A stretch of 64,000 nt of DNA from Ehretia macrophylla (taxonomy: Eukaryota; Streptophyta; Magnoliopsida; Boraginales; Ehretiaceae), in contig CM075773.1 of the NCBI GenBank assembly GCA_037974665.1, positions 49,957,417-50,021,416 on the forward strand, given 5' to 3'. Shown here piece after piece: positions 24,691 to 36,210 of this stretch (position 1 is the stretch's first letter; each line of letters begins with the position of its first letter). The notes under the pieces were generated by a model. It saw only the letters and a program-made list of their open reading frames with translations, was not told the origin of the DNA and made no database searches. The position numbers and the translations under genes were made by a program.

Positions 24691-25155
24691 TAAAATAAAT
24701 TCATGAATATAATAATTCAAGTTGAAAGAAAGAGTACTATGCTAAAAGACTAGTCAATTAGGAGGAAGAACTTCTTACACTTAAGAAGTACCCCTTGTGA
24801 GGGTGAGATTCTTATGTAGAATCATTATATTTCACTCCCCTTATTGACACTGGTCCGGCGGTAGCCCTTTTTTCATGGCGATTGCACTTATCTACCAGTA
24901 TTCAGTGTGATACTTATCATACCTTAATCCAACTTATAGGTAGCCAACGCACTCGACTATCAATATTTAGTATGATACTTATCACACTTTAATCCAGCAT
25001 ATAGTTTCCCCTCTATGGAGTCCACTCTCAATTAAAGAACCAATGTAACAAAAGAAACCCAAGAATATAACAACTCAAGTTCAAAAGGAAGGAGAACCCC
25101 TTGCACTTAAAAAACACCCATTGTGAAGGTGAGATTCTTATGTAGGATCATTACA
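24691..25155. repeat. Direct duplication of ~110 bp with an inner duplication
   Basis: The segment at about 24700-24830 (tataataattcaagtt .. cacttaagaagtacccc .. gagggtgagattcttatgt) recurs at about 25055-25155 (tataacaactcaagtt .. cacttaaaaaacaccca .. gaaggtgagattcttatgt). Between them, 'agtgtgatacttatcatacc' near 24903 is repeated as 'agtatgatacttatcacact' near 24967. The pattern is old local duplication; it is non-coding. Confidence 0.6.
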
Positions 25156-28100
25156 ATATGTTATGTATATATATAAATATGAATATGTACATAAGTGTTT
25201 TCGTAGTTCTCTTGTTTGCTTCTAGGCCTTGGAATTAAGATAGCTATAGATGAGGTGAAATACGTGTGAGAAAGGTATGAAAAAGGTTGATCATGCCTCT
25301 TTTAAACGGGAGTAAATTTACTTATAATATTATATTGTTGTAAATCTTGACTTATTAATGTAATTAAAAAAATGATATGAAATGTTGACAACTGTGCATC
25401 TCGTTTATAATGTCGTAATGTTAAGAGGGAATCCTCACTGTTTCAAAAAAGAGTCATATAACCTAAAATTTGAACTCTAATGTTGAACGAAAATATGAGA
25501 ATGTTTCCGTCATTTAAAAAAAAAAAAAGTATGAAAAGTTTCGTCAATTCAAATCCATCTCAAGACTTCTACATATCACAAATGTCCTCACCAACATCCA
25601 TCACACCTCAACCAATATTATTAAGAAATGGGCTACCAAAGTCTTCTTTGAGTACAATCCCCACCCCCACCTCCTCTAATGCAAGATTGGTCTAAATGCA
25701 AATATTGGTGTGTGTGTGTGTGTTTTTTTTTCCTTTGCTTTGCCTCCACGTTGTTTTGTTGCCTCTTTCAGTCTTCTTGATCCCCACTTTTCATGCTATA
25801 CAATTCATGCCTTAGTCATCTTGCACCTTCTATGTCACGTATTCTTATCTCAAATCACCTCACTTTCTCACCTACCTTTAGTAAAATATTAAAGGAAAAT
25901 GAATTATGATTGAGCTGATGACATGTTAGCAAGCATTATTAGAAGTCTTTCACTATCTTAAACTCTTAATCATCAGTGGCATCGATAAATTGGATCTCAT
26001 TTTCAACTTTGTCCAATTTCCCACCACATGCATATGTACGCCCCTTTCTTTTGCCACCCTTTTGAAGGAATCACATGAGATCAATTATAAGGTTATAAAC
26101 TCGTAGTACAGCAACACTTCAATCGCATGCTTCAAATCAATCAAGGGAACAAACAATATTAAAGATTAGAGGATTTAAGTTTAATTTCAAAATCTTTAGT
26201 TACAACAAATCACTATCTAACTGCTTTACTCAATCGTTGTAGCTTTTAAATTATATACTTCTTACCACATCTAGATCGAGAGAGAGAGAGAGAGAGAGAG
26301 AGGAACAAAAGATAAAGCAACTGACTATTACATGTCCAAACCTGTGTGATCTTACATGGCACTCTAAAATGTAACTTTACAGTAACCAAAATAGCATAGA
26401 ATCAATTAATCTAGCAAGTGAGGTTTTAGTCCAAGGAATTAATTAAGGTTGGTTTTATTGTTACTCTTATAACTACTTTGTGTAATAGGTTCATGGTTTA
26501 TTTCCTTAATTTGTTGAAATTTCTTGTTATTTAATCATTATTGATGTTGTACAATTAGCAATGGTCTAAGAAAAAATTATAAGGTAAATATCAATTTTAA
26601 AAATGCTGCAATTATTGCACCCTTTAAAACTATTTTCTATAGTACTTTTTCAGATTTCGTTGGTGTATGGAAAACCCTAACAGCATGGGAAACACGAACG
26701 AACATTATGCATATGATTGTCAGATGTAAGTCGTTATATGACCATTTCATTCAACCCCTTCTCGTTTTCTATATATTTATTCGACCAAATCCACCGTAGC
26801 AGATTTCTTTTGAAGGCATTATCTCCAACTGCCTTACCTTATCATTTGATTAAATATTTGATATTTGATGTTATTCGAACTGGTTTTATCTTTTAATTAA
26901 CTATTTTTGTTATTTTTTGTACCACAATATTACGTGGAAGTTAATGTGAGTTTACTCTATATAAACCTGCTATATGTAAATGAAAGTATATTTGCACCAT
27001 TCTTTATTCAATATCATCTATGTTTCTCTATTTCTCTTATAACATTAAACAACAATTATGTGGAATGAATGGTTTTAAAGTGTATATTAATAATTAAATG
27101 TCTATACAAAAGATAAGAAAAACAACCATTTGGAGAAGATAAAGTAATAAATAGTTTATAGTTTTCAGCAGAAAGAGTAAATGCCCATAAAGTATTAGGT
27201 TAAAGGACAGTCGGGTGCATAAAATTCCTGCCTGAATTAAGCTTGCTACATCAATCTATTATAACTTATAAGGAGAACAATATTATATTCTGCCAAATAT
27301 GCACACTCTATGTAGTTGATAACTATTTGAGAAACATGAATCAATACTTTTTACAAATTAGATGTGACATCACATGAATCATTTTGAAATTTTACCTAAA
27401 TTTTTATCTCATTTAGTATTTGCCGACAATATATGCTCAATTATTGCATGCTTATCCAAGGACGATATATATGCCCAACTCTACGTGCAGTTTCAAGCTT
27501 TCCCCACAGTAATATGCAGTATAAGAAAATGTTTTGCCTACTTTATTCTTTTTTTTTAAAAAAACAAAAAAACCATTATTGTGCGGATTGGTGTGCGAAC
27601 CATGCTTTACAATGGCCAATAGAAGAGCAAACAGTGGGCGGCATACAACAATTATATATTCCTTATTTTGTTGGAGAATGATAAAAGTGGCAAGACATCC
27701 CTTAGAATAGTTATTTTGTAACTTGGCCTTGCCTCCCTAGGAGAAAGAAAAAGAAAATAACACATACTCAATAAAATAGGTTATGTTTTATGTGAGAGAC
27801 AGAAAAAGTATTTAATAAATTGAATTATTTGAGCTGATTTAATCGGAAAAATGGCGGATGTAATCATCACCTAAAAAGTAGGTTATGTTTGATTAACTGG
27901 AGTTTCATTTATTTTTTTATATAAATTTTACTGCAAAGTTTAATGTCGAATTACTCATCTCATATAAATATAATAACAATCAGAAATATGGTTCATAATT
28001 GAAAATAAACTAACCCTTGATGTATCTTCCTATATAAGATCAATATTATGCCGTGACCAAGTAAACTTGCAAATGCAAAAAAAAATTAATCCAAAAAGAA

Positions 28101-29050
28101 TACATAACTATATTTAGAATCTCATGTATGGATCATGGCCGGCCTAATCCCTTTTTTTTATAAAAAAAAAAAAGACACGAATAGACGCATTGTTTGCAAT
28201 CAATATCAGTTGTATGCATTCTCTCTTGACCTATCCCAAATCCATTTTACACTAATAACTAAGCATCCATTTGATTGCGTATTGCTCATGTCACAAGTTC
28301 GAATTTGGTACTTTTTTCTTAAAGGTTAATCCAGATAAGTCTTGTACATATATCTAATTAATTAATTAAATTGAATTATACCTCTTTTAAATAAGATCAT
28401 AATCCCGTCATAAAAGATAAAGATAAAATTTGATGGCATCTCTTGACTTAGGGATAAGATAATCTAGTAGGAATACACCGGTAATGGCGTACAGGGCAAA
28501 TATATAGGAGCTATTGATTATTTTTAGGCTTAATTTGTAGGGACCATTCATTGATCCAATTTTGAACGCTAATTTAATTTTGTCTTTCATTTGGATAATC
28601 TCCTCCGGTGGCCCAACTACCCAAAAAATGTCCATTTTAAGTCCCTATCAGTCTTAAGTTGATTAACAAGATTAAGAAACTTTTCTTAGTGTTAATCTCA
28701 AAAAGAGCAATGCTCATCTACACGAAAGATTTAATATTCAATATATAAATTCTTACTATATAAATGAAGGATGAATAGGTGAAGAGGTGACATAAAGCAT
28801 TACTCTCTCAAAAAATGATACAAAAACGACAGATTTTAGAGGTTTCATTATGGAGTTTAATAATCGTTGTTAGCGTAACATATAGAATCAAAAAGAAAAA
28901 GTTGCTTCAATGTCGAAAAACAAACAAATTTCATTTTCATGTTCTAAACTCCATGTGACATAATTGAGATGTGAATGAGACATATAAGATAAACGTGTGA
29001 ATGAGATTCTATGATGCAATACACTACTTACTTTTATTAATTAATTATTA
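25156..29050. other. Intergenic DNA with microsatellites, no gene seen
   Basis: Contains a (GT)n run at about 25709-25722, a (GA)n run at about 26278-26302 and several poly-A tracts. A short inverted-repeat pair (gagcaatgctcatct near 28704 and gcattactctctc near 28796) may mark a small decayed MITE. A poly-A tract at 25517-25530 is flanked by similar words (gtttccgtcatt, gtttcgtcaatt) and may be another old tail insertion. Open frames at 25480-25892, 27374-27681 and 28135-28635 show no recognisable domain. Confidence 0.5.
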
Positions 29051-29327
29051 TTTTTTTTTTTGCTAGGCAAATAAATTATTTTATTACATATCAAAAACAC
29101 TTACAAGAAAGATAACAATCAGCTCAAAAAAAGCTGATGTTCTAATCTGTATACAAAATTCTATTTTCTAAACTATCTCTAGTTAAAAGTTGAGTACAAA
29201 TTCTCTCCCTAACATCCAAAATAATTTTTTTAATAATGTGTTCCTCCGAACTCACGGTCGTAATATAAGATCTTAATAAAGCTGAAAACTGGCATTTATT
29301 TTCTGCATCTTTAATTTGCATTCATCA
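29051..29327 (-). pseudogene. 5'-truncated LINE ORF2 C-terminus and 3' end
   Basis: On the minus strand a short open frame ends with a stop at 29142-29144 and includes SSEEHIIKKIILDVRERI. This matches in style and position the C-terminal segment GSEDDIFNNISFDVRTKMF of the larger LINE in this window. It is followed by an untranslated stretch and a poly-A tail (poly-T on + at about 29051-29063). It is therefore a dead, severely 5'-truncated L1-type LINE of the same broad group. The upstream boundary and TSD were not resolved. Confidence 0.65.
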
Positions 29328-31076
29328 CTGGACGGCAAAATGGGTGGATGAGCTTCATCCCAGCCTTCCCAAAGAAAAATGAATGAAATCGATGAAATCA
29401 AATCAAATCTTATATATATATATGGTCAAACCGGTTGGTTAAGTAACATAAATCGACTAATCTCGAAATATTGTTAAACTGAATTATCAACGTATTCTAT
29501 TTAACCAGGAAATGGCAGGAAAAAAAAGGCACCCAACAACTTTTCAAGAATAAGCTCAATCCTTTTTCGATAAAATGAGAATTTTAATTTTTTTTATTTT
29601 CTTCTACAAGAAATTAATTAAATTACTTTTATACCTTTAAAACCATCTCCTTTTCAAATTATATATATGTAGAATTAGGTGAAAAACACGTGGCATGAAA
29701 GGCAGTATAGTAAAAGCCTAACACATTAGAGGAGACCTAAAAATTGACCCCAAATTAACTATATTTCAATTCTTAAGAAATGGTCAAAATTAAACAAATA
29801 TGGATGAAAAAATATATATTATTTCTTTGAATGGTGTAGCTTGGTATATAATAATGCCATGTGCTTTCCCTTTCAGCATTTGATTGTTTGTTAATCCTCA
29901 TCGACGCCATAATCATTAGTCATTTCCGTGTGGTTTTGCTTAAACTAATCATCTTCGTTTGAGTCAAGAAAGGCTTCAAAATGGAGAAAACTAGAGAATG
30001 AAACTCCTAAAGACTATTAAATTCATGAACTTGATTTGGTTTTTTCTTATTGGTCCATGTGTTAATTAGGCACATGATTGTTGAAAGCGTGTTTTCCTTG
30101 AAAAACTTACTATATTAAGTCATAAACTCAAAAATTATCATATAAGATTCGACTAATTTAACTAATACTAATTAATTTTTGTATAGAACTTGAGTTTTTA
30201 TTATTATTATCATGGTATCAAAGTTGGATCTTGTTTGTTTTATCTAATTATATGTTACCCATCTTTTCTCGTTGATCAGCTCTCACATTTAAAATTGCTT
30301 CTTTCGTTTGGGTTCAACTCTTGTAAACTATTCTTCAATTTAGGTCACACATTAGAAAGAAAAAAAAAAAAAGGTGGTATGAAGTACATCTTCCATATTG
30401 GTAAATCATAAATTCCATGATGGTCTTATAAAATTCTAAACTATTCTACTTCATATCAATTAATTTTAGAATAAAAATTCATGTTTCTTTAATGGAAAAC
30501 TTGCAATATCGACAAGGGCAGAGCTACCTTTGCTTTAGTGGGATCTACAGCCTCCACTAACTAAATTTTTTATTAAAATTGTGTGTATTTTAAAATTTTT
30601 TTAGATTAAAAACTAATTTAACTCTCACTAAAAAATTATTTATATATAAATGTTAAATTATGTAATTTTTAACTCAAACTAAATAAAATTTTTAAATCTA
30701 CCCTTAAATGTCGACCTTCATTTTCAAAGCATTATTCCATCATTTGTAGCCTTTTACACCCGTCACTAACCCCATTTGTTGCCCTTTAATTACTATAGTG
30801 ATTTGTCTTTCGGTGAGCTAATAATTTATCTTGGTGAAAGGAAATTGACTTGAAAGAGATGATCATCAAACAACAAGAGTTTCGAAGCACTTGCCACGAT
30901 AATAATTGAAAAGGTAACGTTGAGATGTGGAGAGCCACAGAAATTGAATGTATTTGACAGCCTTTCAAGAAAAAATTGCATAAAAAGATTTGACATATCC
31001 CCTCAAGAAAAGGTGATCTTGGCCAAGGAATCTAGGAGGATAAAGCTAGAAAAGCACTACACTAGTTTGCAATGAA

Positions 31077-31128
<52 letters not shown>

Positions 31129-31503
31129 TACCTTCCTTTATAATATTGTATAGTCCTTGATTCATTAAGATTATGTATTAACGCACATCGTTATAAATTT
31201 ATATTAGAGAAGTCATAATTTGAAAATGAATCCAATATAATGTTACCTAAGGTAAATTTTTTGTCATCAAACAAAGAAAATTTTATATAATTGAAATTTA
31301 TTTGTATCATGTTTCAAATTCAGAACCCTTGGTCTAAAACAACACAATTTTAAGTTTATAACACTAATATCACTTACAAATCTGGGAATGTAAAATTTTG
31401 TCATACTTTTACGCCCTTTGTTAACTTTTTTTTTTTTAATTTAAGAGAGGCTTAAATTATACAAGAAACATCAAATGATGTCACGTATCCGAATAGACCT
31501 TAT
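29328..31503. other. Intergenic DNA, (TA)n microsatellite at 31079-31124
   Basis: AT-rich DNA without a supported gene. A (TA)n run of about 45 bp lies at 31079-31124. A word like a primer-binding site (catggtatcaaagttggatc) at 30211-30230 could be the relic of a copia-type leader, but no LTR pair is visible. The short frames in this stretch are not convincing. Confidence 0.5.
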
Positions 31504-31551
31504 AACTTTTTTCACTCAATAATTATAAAAAAAAAAAACTTTTTTCACTCA
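31504..31551 (+). mobile_element. Tail-only micro-insertion, perfect 15-bp TSD
   Basis: aacttttttcactca occurs at 31504-31518 and 31537-31551. The 18-base insert between is ataattat followed by ten A. An exact duplication with an A-tailed insert of this size suggests LINE-type integration of nothing but an RNA tail. Confidence 0.55.
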
Positions 31552-31963
31552 GTGTGTGAAATATATCACTTAAAGGCCTAGTGGTGGTAACTCATTTTGA
31601 TTCCTTCACTGAAAATGCAGTCCATTTATATGGTAACTTTGTTTCAAAGATAAAAAGATGGATATTGCCTTATGTATTGTCCCAAGAAAATTATTCAGAT
31701 TGTGAGATTACGATGAGCCTATTTCTTTCGAGGCACATGCAATGGAATATGTCGAGATTCGAAGGTCATTGTATTCTTTAATTTACCTTTTTCTGTAATG
31801 GTTTTATTTCAAAGACTAGATTCGAGGTCGAAAGGACATAAAAAATCATTCCTATATAATATTATCTTCTGCGAGCATTTAGAAAAAAAAAATTAATCAC
31901 TCTTATATATAAAATATATCTATATAATACCTTTTATCAAGAAGAAATTTTTACTAACTTAAC

Positions 31964-32090
31964 AAAAGATTACTACACAACTAGGCATTTAGTCTAGTAG
32001 TATAATTTTTGCTTTAAATACGAGAGGTCCCAATATAAAATTTTGAAATTAACCTTTAAATAAAAAAAATAAAAAAAGATTACTACACAA
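31964..32090 (+). mobile_element. Retroposed tRNA-Pro-like sequence, 17-bp TSD
   Basis: A perfect 17-base repeat (aaaagattactacacaa) at 31964-31980 and 32074-32090 flanks the insert 31981-32073. From 31983 the insert follows plant tRNA-Pro (UGG) closely through the D arm and anticodon region (aggcatttagtctagtagta, then cgagaggtccc). After that it loses the T arm and runs into an A-rich tail (aataaaaaaaataaa). It is a tRNA-derived retropseudogene or young tRNA-Pro SINE, not a functional tRNA: the 3' half and acceptor end do not fold. Confidence 0.75.
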
Positions 32091-32094
32091 AGTG

Positions 32095-32275
32095 GGTTTA
32101 AGACACGAGCCCACAAGAACAAGAAAACAGACAATAGAGGGCACAGCCTATTACAAAAAACAGCAATAGAGCAAAATAAATACACCACCCGGACTAGCCC
32201 AAAATTTAGGCCCAAGGCCCAGCCTAGTAACAAAAAAGCATGGGTAAAAACTGTCCGGGCCAAAAATCAGGGGCG
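32095..32275. other. Unassigned block of higher complexity
   Basis: Sequence rich in gcccaa/ggccca words (..ggcccaaggcccagcc.. and caggggcggatc), resembling the noncoding margins of plant repeats. No family could be assigned. The minus-strand open frame at 31994-32263 crosses the tRNA-like insert and is incidental. Confidence 0.35.
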
Positions 32276-32280
32276 GATCT

Positions 32281-32500
32281 TGCCTCCCAAGAACCGGATT
32301 TAAATTCTCTAATAACATAATAATATTATTATAAAAATCAATGGTGGTAAACTGATAAACTGGTTAAGATGGGTGGTTCCTGCCTCCCGAGAACCGGATT
32401 TAAATCCCTTAATAACATAATAACGTTATTATAAAAATCAATGGTAGTGATCCTCCAGTAATATAATAATGTTATTATGAAAATCAGTGGTAGTGGAATG
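32281..32500. repeat. Direct tandem repeat, 100-bp period
   Basis: tgcctcccaagaaccggatt at 32281 recurs as tgcctcccgagaaccggatt at 32381, exactly 100 bp later, with the following text (aataacataataa.attatt) also repeated. Partial third and fourth copies of the 'gttattatgaaaatcagtgg' part lie near 32471 and 32582. Non-coding. Confidence 0.7.
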
Positions 32501-32609
32501 ATGAGATAGATAAGGTGAAATGATCTAAACCATTAAGTAAGTGTGAAGGTTGAATAATTGTTTCATTACTCCACTATTAACGTTATTATGAAAATCAATA
32601 GTGAAACAC

Positions 32610-33640
32610 CAAAGATGCATTTGGTAGAAGGCGTCGGCCCGATAGAAAGACAAGGAGAAGGACAATAACATCTATCGGCCCAGGAAAGTGACCGTCAGAG
32701 CCCTAAGCCCACTAGCATGAACGGTTATACAAATCATCATATCTCTTAAAAGATAAAATGAAATGACGTCTATTCTATGCATCTGGTTCACTTAACATTA
32801 ATGTCCTCCAAAAATAATTATTATTCCACATCCTCACAAACCAGAGTAGTTGAGAAATATATTATTTGATCCACGTTATTTGCAGAAGCAGAAATTATGA
32901 TCAAGAACCAACTTTCGAAAATATAGTGTCAAAAATAAATAACCAACTTTTCATTCCTTTAGGAAAAAAAAAAGATTTTGCTAACCTATGCTTAATTAAA
33001 GTGTCTATATATATGACAAAACATATAGCAAACATTCTCTAGAATTTCTCTTAAATTCGAAATCATAGTTGATGATAAAACTAGAATCAATTTTTTTTTT
33101 TTGTTTCCTAATCACACAAGCCCATTTCTTCATTTTTTTTTTTTTATCAATCTCTAATTCTGATCTTTCTCCCCAATCTGATATTATGGTACCAGTATAA
33201 ATTAAAATTCCGTTATAGTCCAATTCTGACCGGTAATATTTAACACCTGCCCTCTCTCGTCATGTAGCCTTTGAATTAAGATCTATAGCTGTAGACTTTG
33301 GTGAGCCCATCCCAAGGTACATAGGGCATGGATTCGTAGTTGTTGTTTTTCTAAATTGGTTATGAATCTCTAATGAGTGGCATAGGATATTTTGAGTTGT
33401 AATCTTTTAATTTAATTGAATGAGGGTATTTTGCATTGATTCTTTGATCCTTCCGGTAATAAATTCTTTATTTTTCCTTCTATATATAGTTTGCTAATTA
33501 ACAGAAAAGTTTTGAGTGATAATCTTTTATTTTCTTTTTCTATTTTTTTAATGCACTCAATCGTGATCCTCGACACATGTATATATAAAGAGAGTAAACT
33601 TAGGGCCTTTATCTCGACCAAAAAAAAAAAACGATGGCCT
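32610..33640. other. Intergenic DNA, no gene seen
   Basis: AT-rich sequence with poly-T runs near 33091 and 33132. No supported gene. Near 33613 a tcgaccaaaaaaaaaaaa word resembles the tail seen at 33656, but its flanking repeat is weak. Confidence 0.5.
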
Positions 33641-33642
33641 TA

Positions 33643-33682
33643 AGGCATAGGTTATTCGACCAAAAAAAAAGGCATACGTTAT
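33643..33682 (+). mobile_element. Tail-only micro-insertion, 13-bp TSD
   Basis: aggcataggttat (33643-33655) and aggcatacgttat (33670-33682) flank the 14-base insert tcgaccaaaaaaaa. The tail tcgacc plus A is shared with 60286-60310 and resembles the LINE end at 14486 (ttgacc plus A). Confidence 0.55.
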
Positions 33683-33684
33683 CT

Positions 33685-34475
33685 TAATATGTTAAGATCG
33701 CATGAAAAATAGATATTTAGTTTTGTCAACTGTTTTTGATAATTAGAAAACTAATGGAGTAGTGTCTACCAAGTTGTCCAAGGCATATTGAATCACTTTA
33801 ATGAGCACTTTAAAAGAGTAGAGGAAAAAGTATCACTTTTATCCCTTTTTAATTATTGCATATGCTTGATCCATTTATAAAGAATAGAATTATAAATGGC
33901 ATGTGTTAAGACGTTATAAATAGGAAATTAAACCTTTGATCACTAATAAGTTAATAATTCTTTTAGGTTATGATCATCTCTTTTTGGCAAAAATAATATT
34001 CAAAATGAAATGTTTTACACTAGGTTAGAACGTCCACTGTCTCATAGCATTACGAGAAAAAAAAAATCATTGATTAATGATTATTAAATGTTGAAATTGA
34101 TGACAACAAATATAAATTAGAAAGGGATTTATTAAATCTTTATCATTAATATTTCGTCACTATGAGTTCAAATAATTAATAATTCAAATATTTCAAATAC
34201 CATTTTGTTACAAGGCAATAAATTTACAAGCGTATCCAATCCCTTACATATTTTTCTTTTTGCCAAAGATTCTTTGATCTAGCGATATGACACTTGCAAT
34301 ATTTGTGAGAGGTTACGACCTCGAGTTTCGCTGGTTACATATTAGGCCTCCCTTTGAATCATTAAAAAAAAATTCTTTTTTTCTTAAATATTTTTTTTTC
34401 TTACAATCCCTTAAACATTTCAATAAAACGATAAGACTCTCATCTGATAGTAAATCTCACTCATTATTCTATAGA
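33685..34475. repeat. Left copy of a local duplication (copy A)
   Basis: This stretch is clearly related to 60815-61335: shared runs include 'agatatttagttt.gtcaactg', 'accaagttgtccaag', 'taatgagcacttta.aagag' and 'tataggaaattaaacct'. The LINE inserted at its right edge, and copy A resumes after the LINE near 59810. No gene is evident in either copy. Confidence 0.75.
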
Positions 34476-35899
34476 GAGTAAATATCAAAAGTGGGAAAGC
34501 CAGGAGAATTTGGGATTCTAAATTTAAGAATTGGAAGACTTTTGCTAATTACAATAGTGATGCGAATGGAAGAATCTGGATTTTGTGGAACCCTAACAAG
34601 GTTGATGTCCATATTCTGGATGAGACAGACCAAGCAGTCCTCTGTTCAATTTATGACTCATATTCAAGGAGAGAATTATATTTTTGTTTTGTTTATGGTG
34701 GTAACGATGGGACAAGAAGGAAAAACCTGTGGAATACCATCTGTAATTGGAGTTTGACTAGCGCTCATGTTCCATTTGGAGTTGGAGGTGATTTCAATGA
34801 GATCATTACCACTGATGATAGGTTGGGCTGCGTTAATCTTCCACCTGGAGCTGGTGAATTCAAGGATTGCATTGTGAATAGCGGTTTAACTGAGATGAGG
34901 AGTAAAGGACCCCATTTCACTTGGTCTAATAATTCTAGTGAGGAGAATCTTAAAGCCAGTAGGTTGGACAGAGTCTTGATCAATGGTCGATGGGTTATGG
35001 AGTTCACTGACTCTTGTCTTAATGTGGTAGCACTGGAAAGTTCTGATGATACCCCCCTCTGGCTTACTCCAGTTAATTCTAGACAGCATCGCCAGAGCCC
35101 CTTCAGATTCTTCAACCATTGGGCTAAACATAATGACTTCTTGGATATTGTTTCAGAGGTCTGGAATAGTGTTGTCGATGGCTGCCCTATGTTCCAACTT
35201 AATACAAAGCTGAAGAGACTTAAATTGAGACTTAAAGAGTTCAACAAATCTCTGTTTGGCAATGTACCACAGCGTATCGCCGACACTCGAGCTCTCATCA
35301 CCTCTATCCAGAAGGAAGCTCTTGGAGGGGATATTTCTGAGGAAGACAGGATCATTGAGCGCAGGCTTTTAGAGGATTTGAAGTCTCTTGTGGAGGTTGA
35401 TGAAAGTTACTAGAGACAAAAGGCTCGCGTTTCTTGGCTTAAAGAAGGAGATGGGAATACTTCGTTCTTTTTCAAGTATGCTAAAAACAGGGCAGCCAAA
35501 AATGCAGTTAATTCCATCCTTGATCAGCAGGGCAACTTTATCACTGATGCTGTGGGTATCAATAATGAAGCAGTAAATTACTTCAACAATCTCTTTGGGC
35601 CGAGGGAGTCTTACACTTGTCCCCTTTCGGCTAGTGACATCAGGACCTTCATCGGTACTAGCATTAATCATGACCAAGCCAACACACTCATTAGACCAGT
35701 TACTGAGACTGAGATCAAGGATGTTATCTTCTCCATCCCCAACGATAAAAGCCCAGGCCCTGACGGCTTTAACTCTTTCTTTTTTAAGGTTACGTGGGAC
35801 ATTATTCACAAGGACGTCACCAAAGCAATTCAGTCTTTCTTTCGTTCGGGTAAGATCCTCAGAGCTATCAACACTACCTCTCTGATTTTGGTTCCTAAG
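34476..35899 (+). pseudogene. LINE ORF2, 5' part: endonuclease remnant and start of RT
   Basis: One frame runs from the truncated 5' end to the LTR insertion. It holds the C-terminal half of an apurinic-type endonuclease (GGDFNEI near 34788, then SRLDRVLINGRW near 34960), a linker with SWLKEGDGNTSFF near 35430, and the first RT block with SPGPDGFNSFFFK near 35750. A single TAG at 35411-35413 interrupts it, in a context where tryptophan is usual (ESY-stop-RQKARVSW). The N-terminal endonuclease, ORF1 and promoter are missing. The frame ends at LILVPK, where the Athila-like LTR begins. Confidence 0.9.
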
Positions 35900-36210
35900 T
35901 GATCGCGTCGTTTTACGTTAAAAAATAGTAAGGTTAAATGATTGAAAATATTGCTTACCTTGAATTACCTCTAGCTGTGGCGAGTAGAGGGTCGATCCAC
36001 GGAGATTGGGTTATCAAGTTAAGTTAAGTCCTTAATTTAGAATTGTTTGACTATCTCCCGTCACGGATAAGTTTGATTAAGTCCAAAAGTCCAAAAGTAC
36101 GGAAGTACGAAAAATTAAGTCCAAGAAATATCCACAAAATGTCCAAAGATACGGTAATAACAAAGCCCAAAAGTGAATTAATCAAAAGTACTAAATTAAA
36201 GAATCACAAC

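Noticed and set aside
26278-26302. (GA)n microsatellite as a possible core-promoter element
   Set aside because: GA repeats occur in plant promoters, but no coding region or TATA box is associated with it here.
30211-30230. PBS-like word catggtatcaaagttggatc, with weaker relatives near 20350 and 61480
   Set aside because: Possibly relics of LTR-element leaders, but without LTRs they cannot be assigned.
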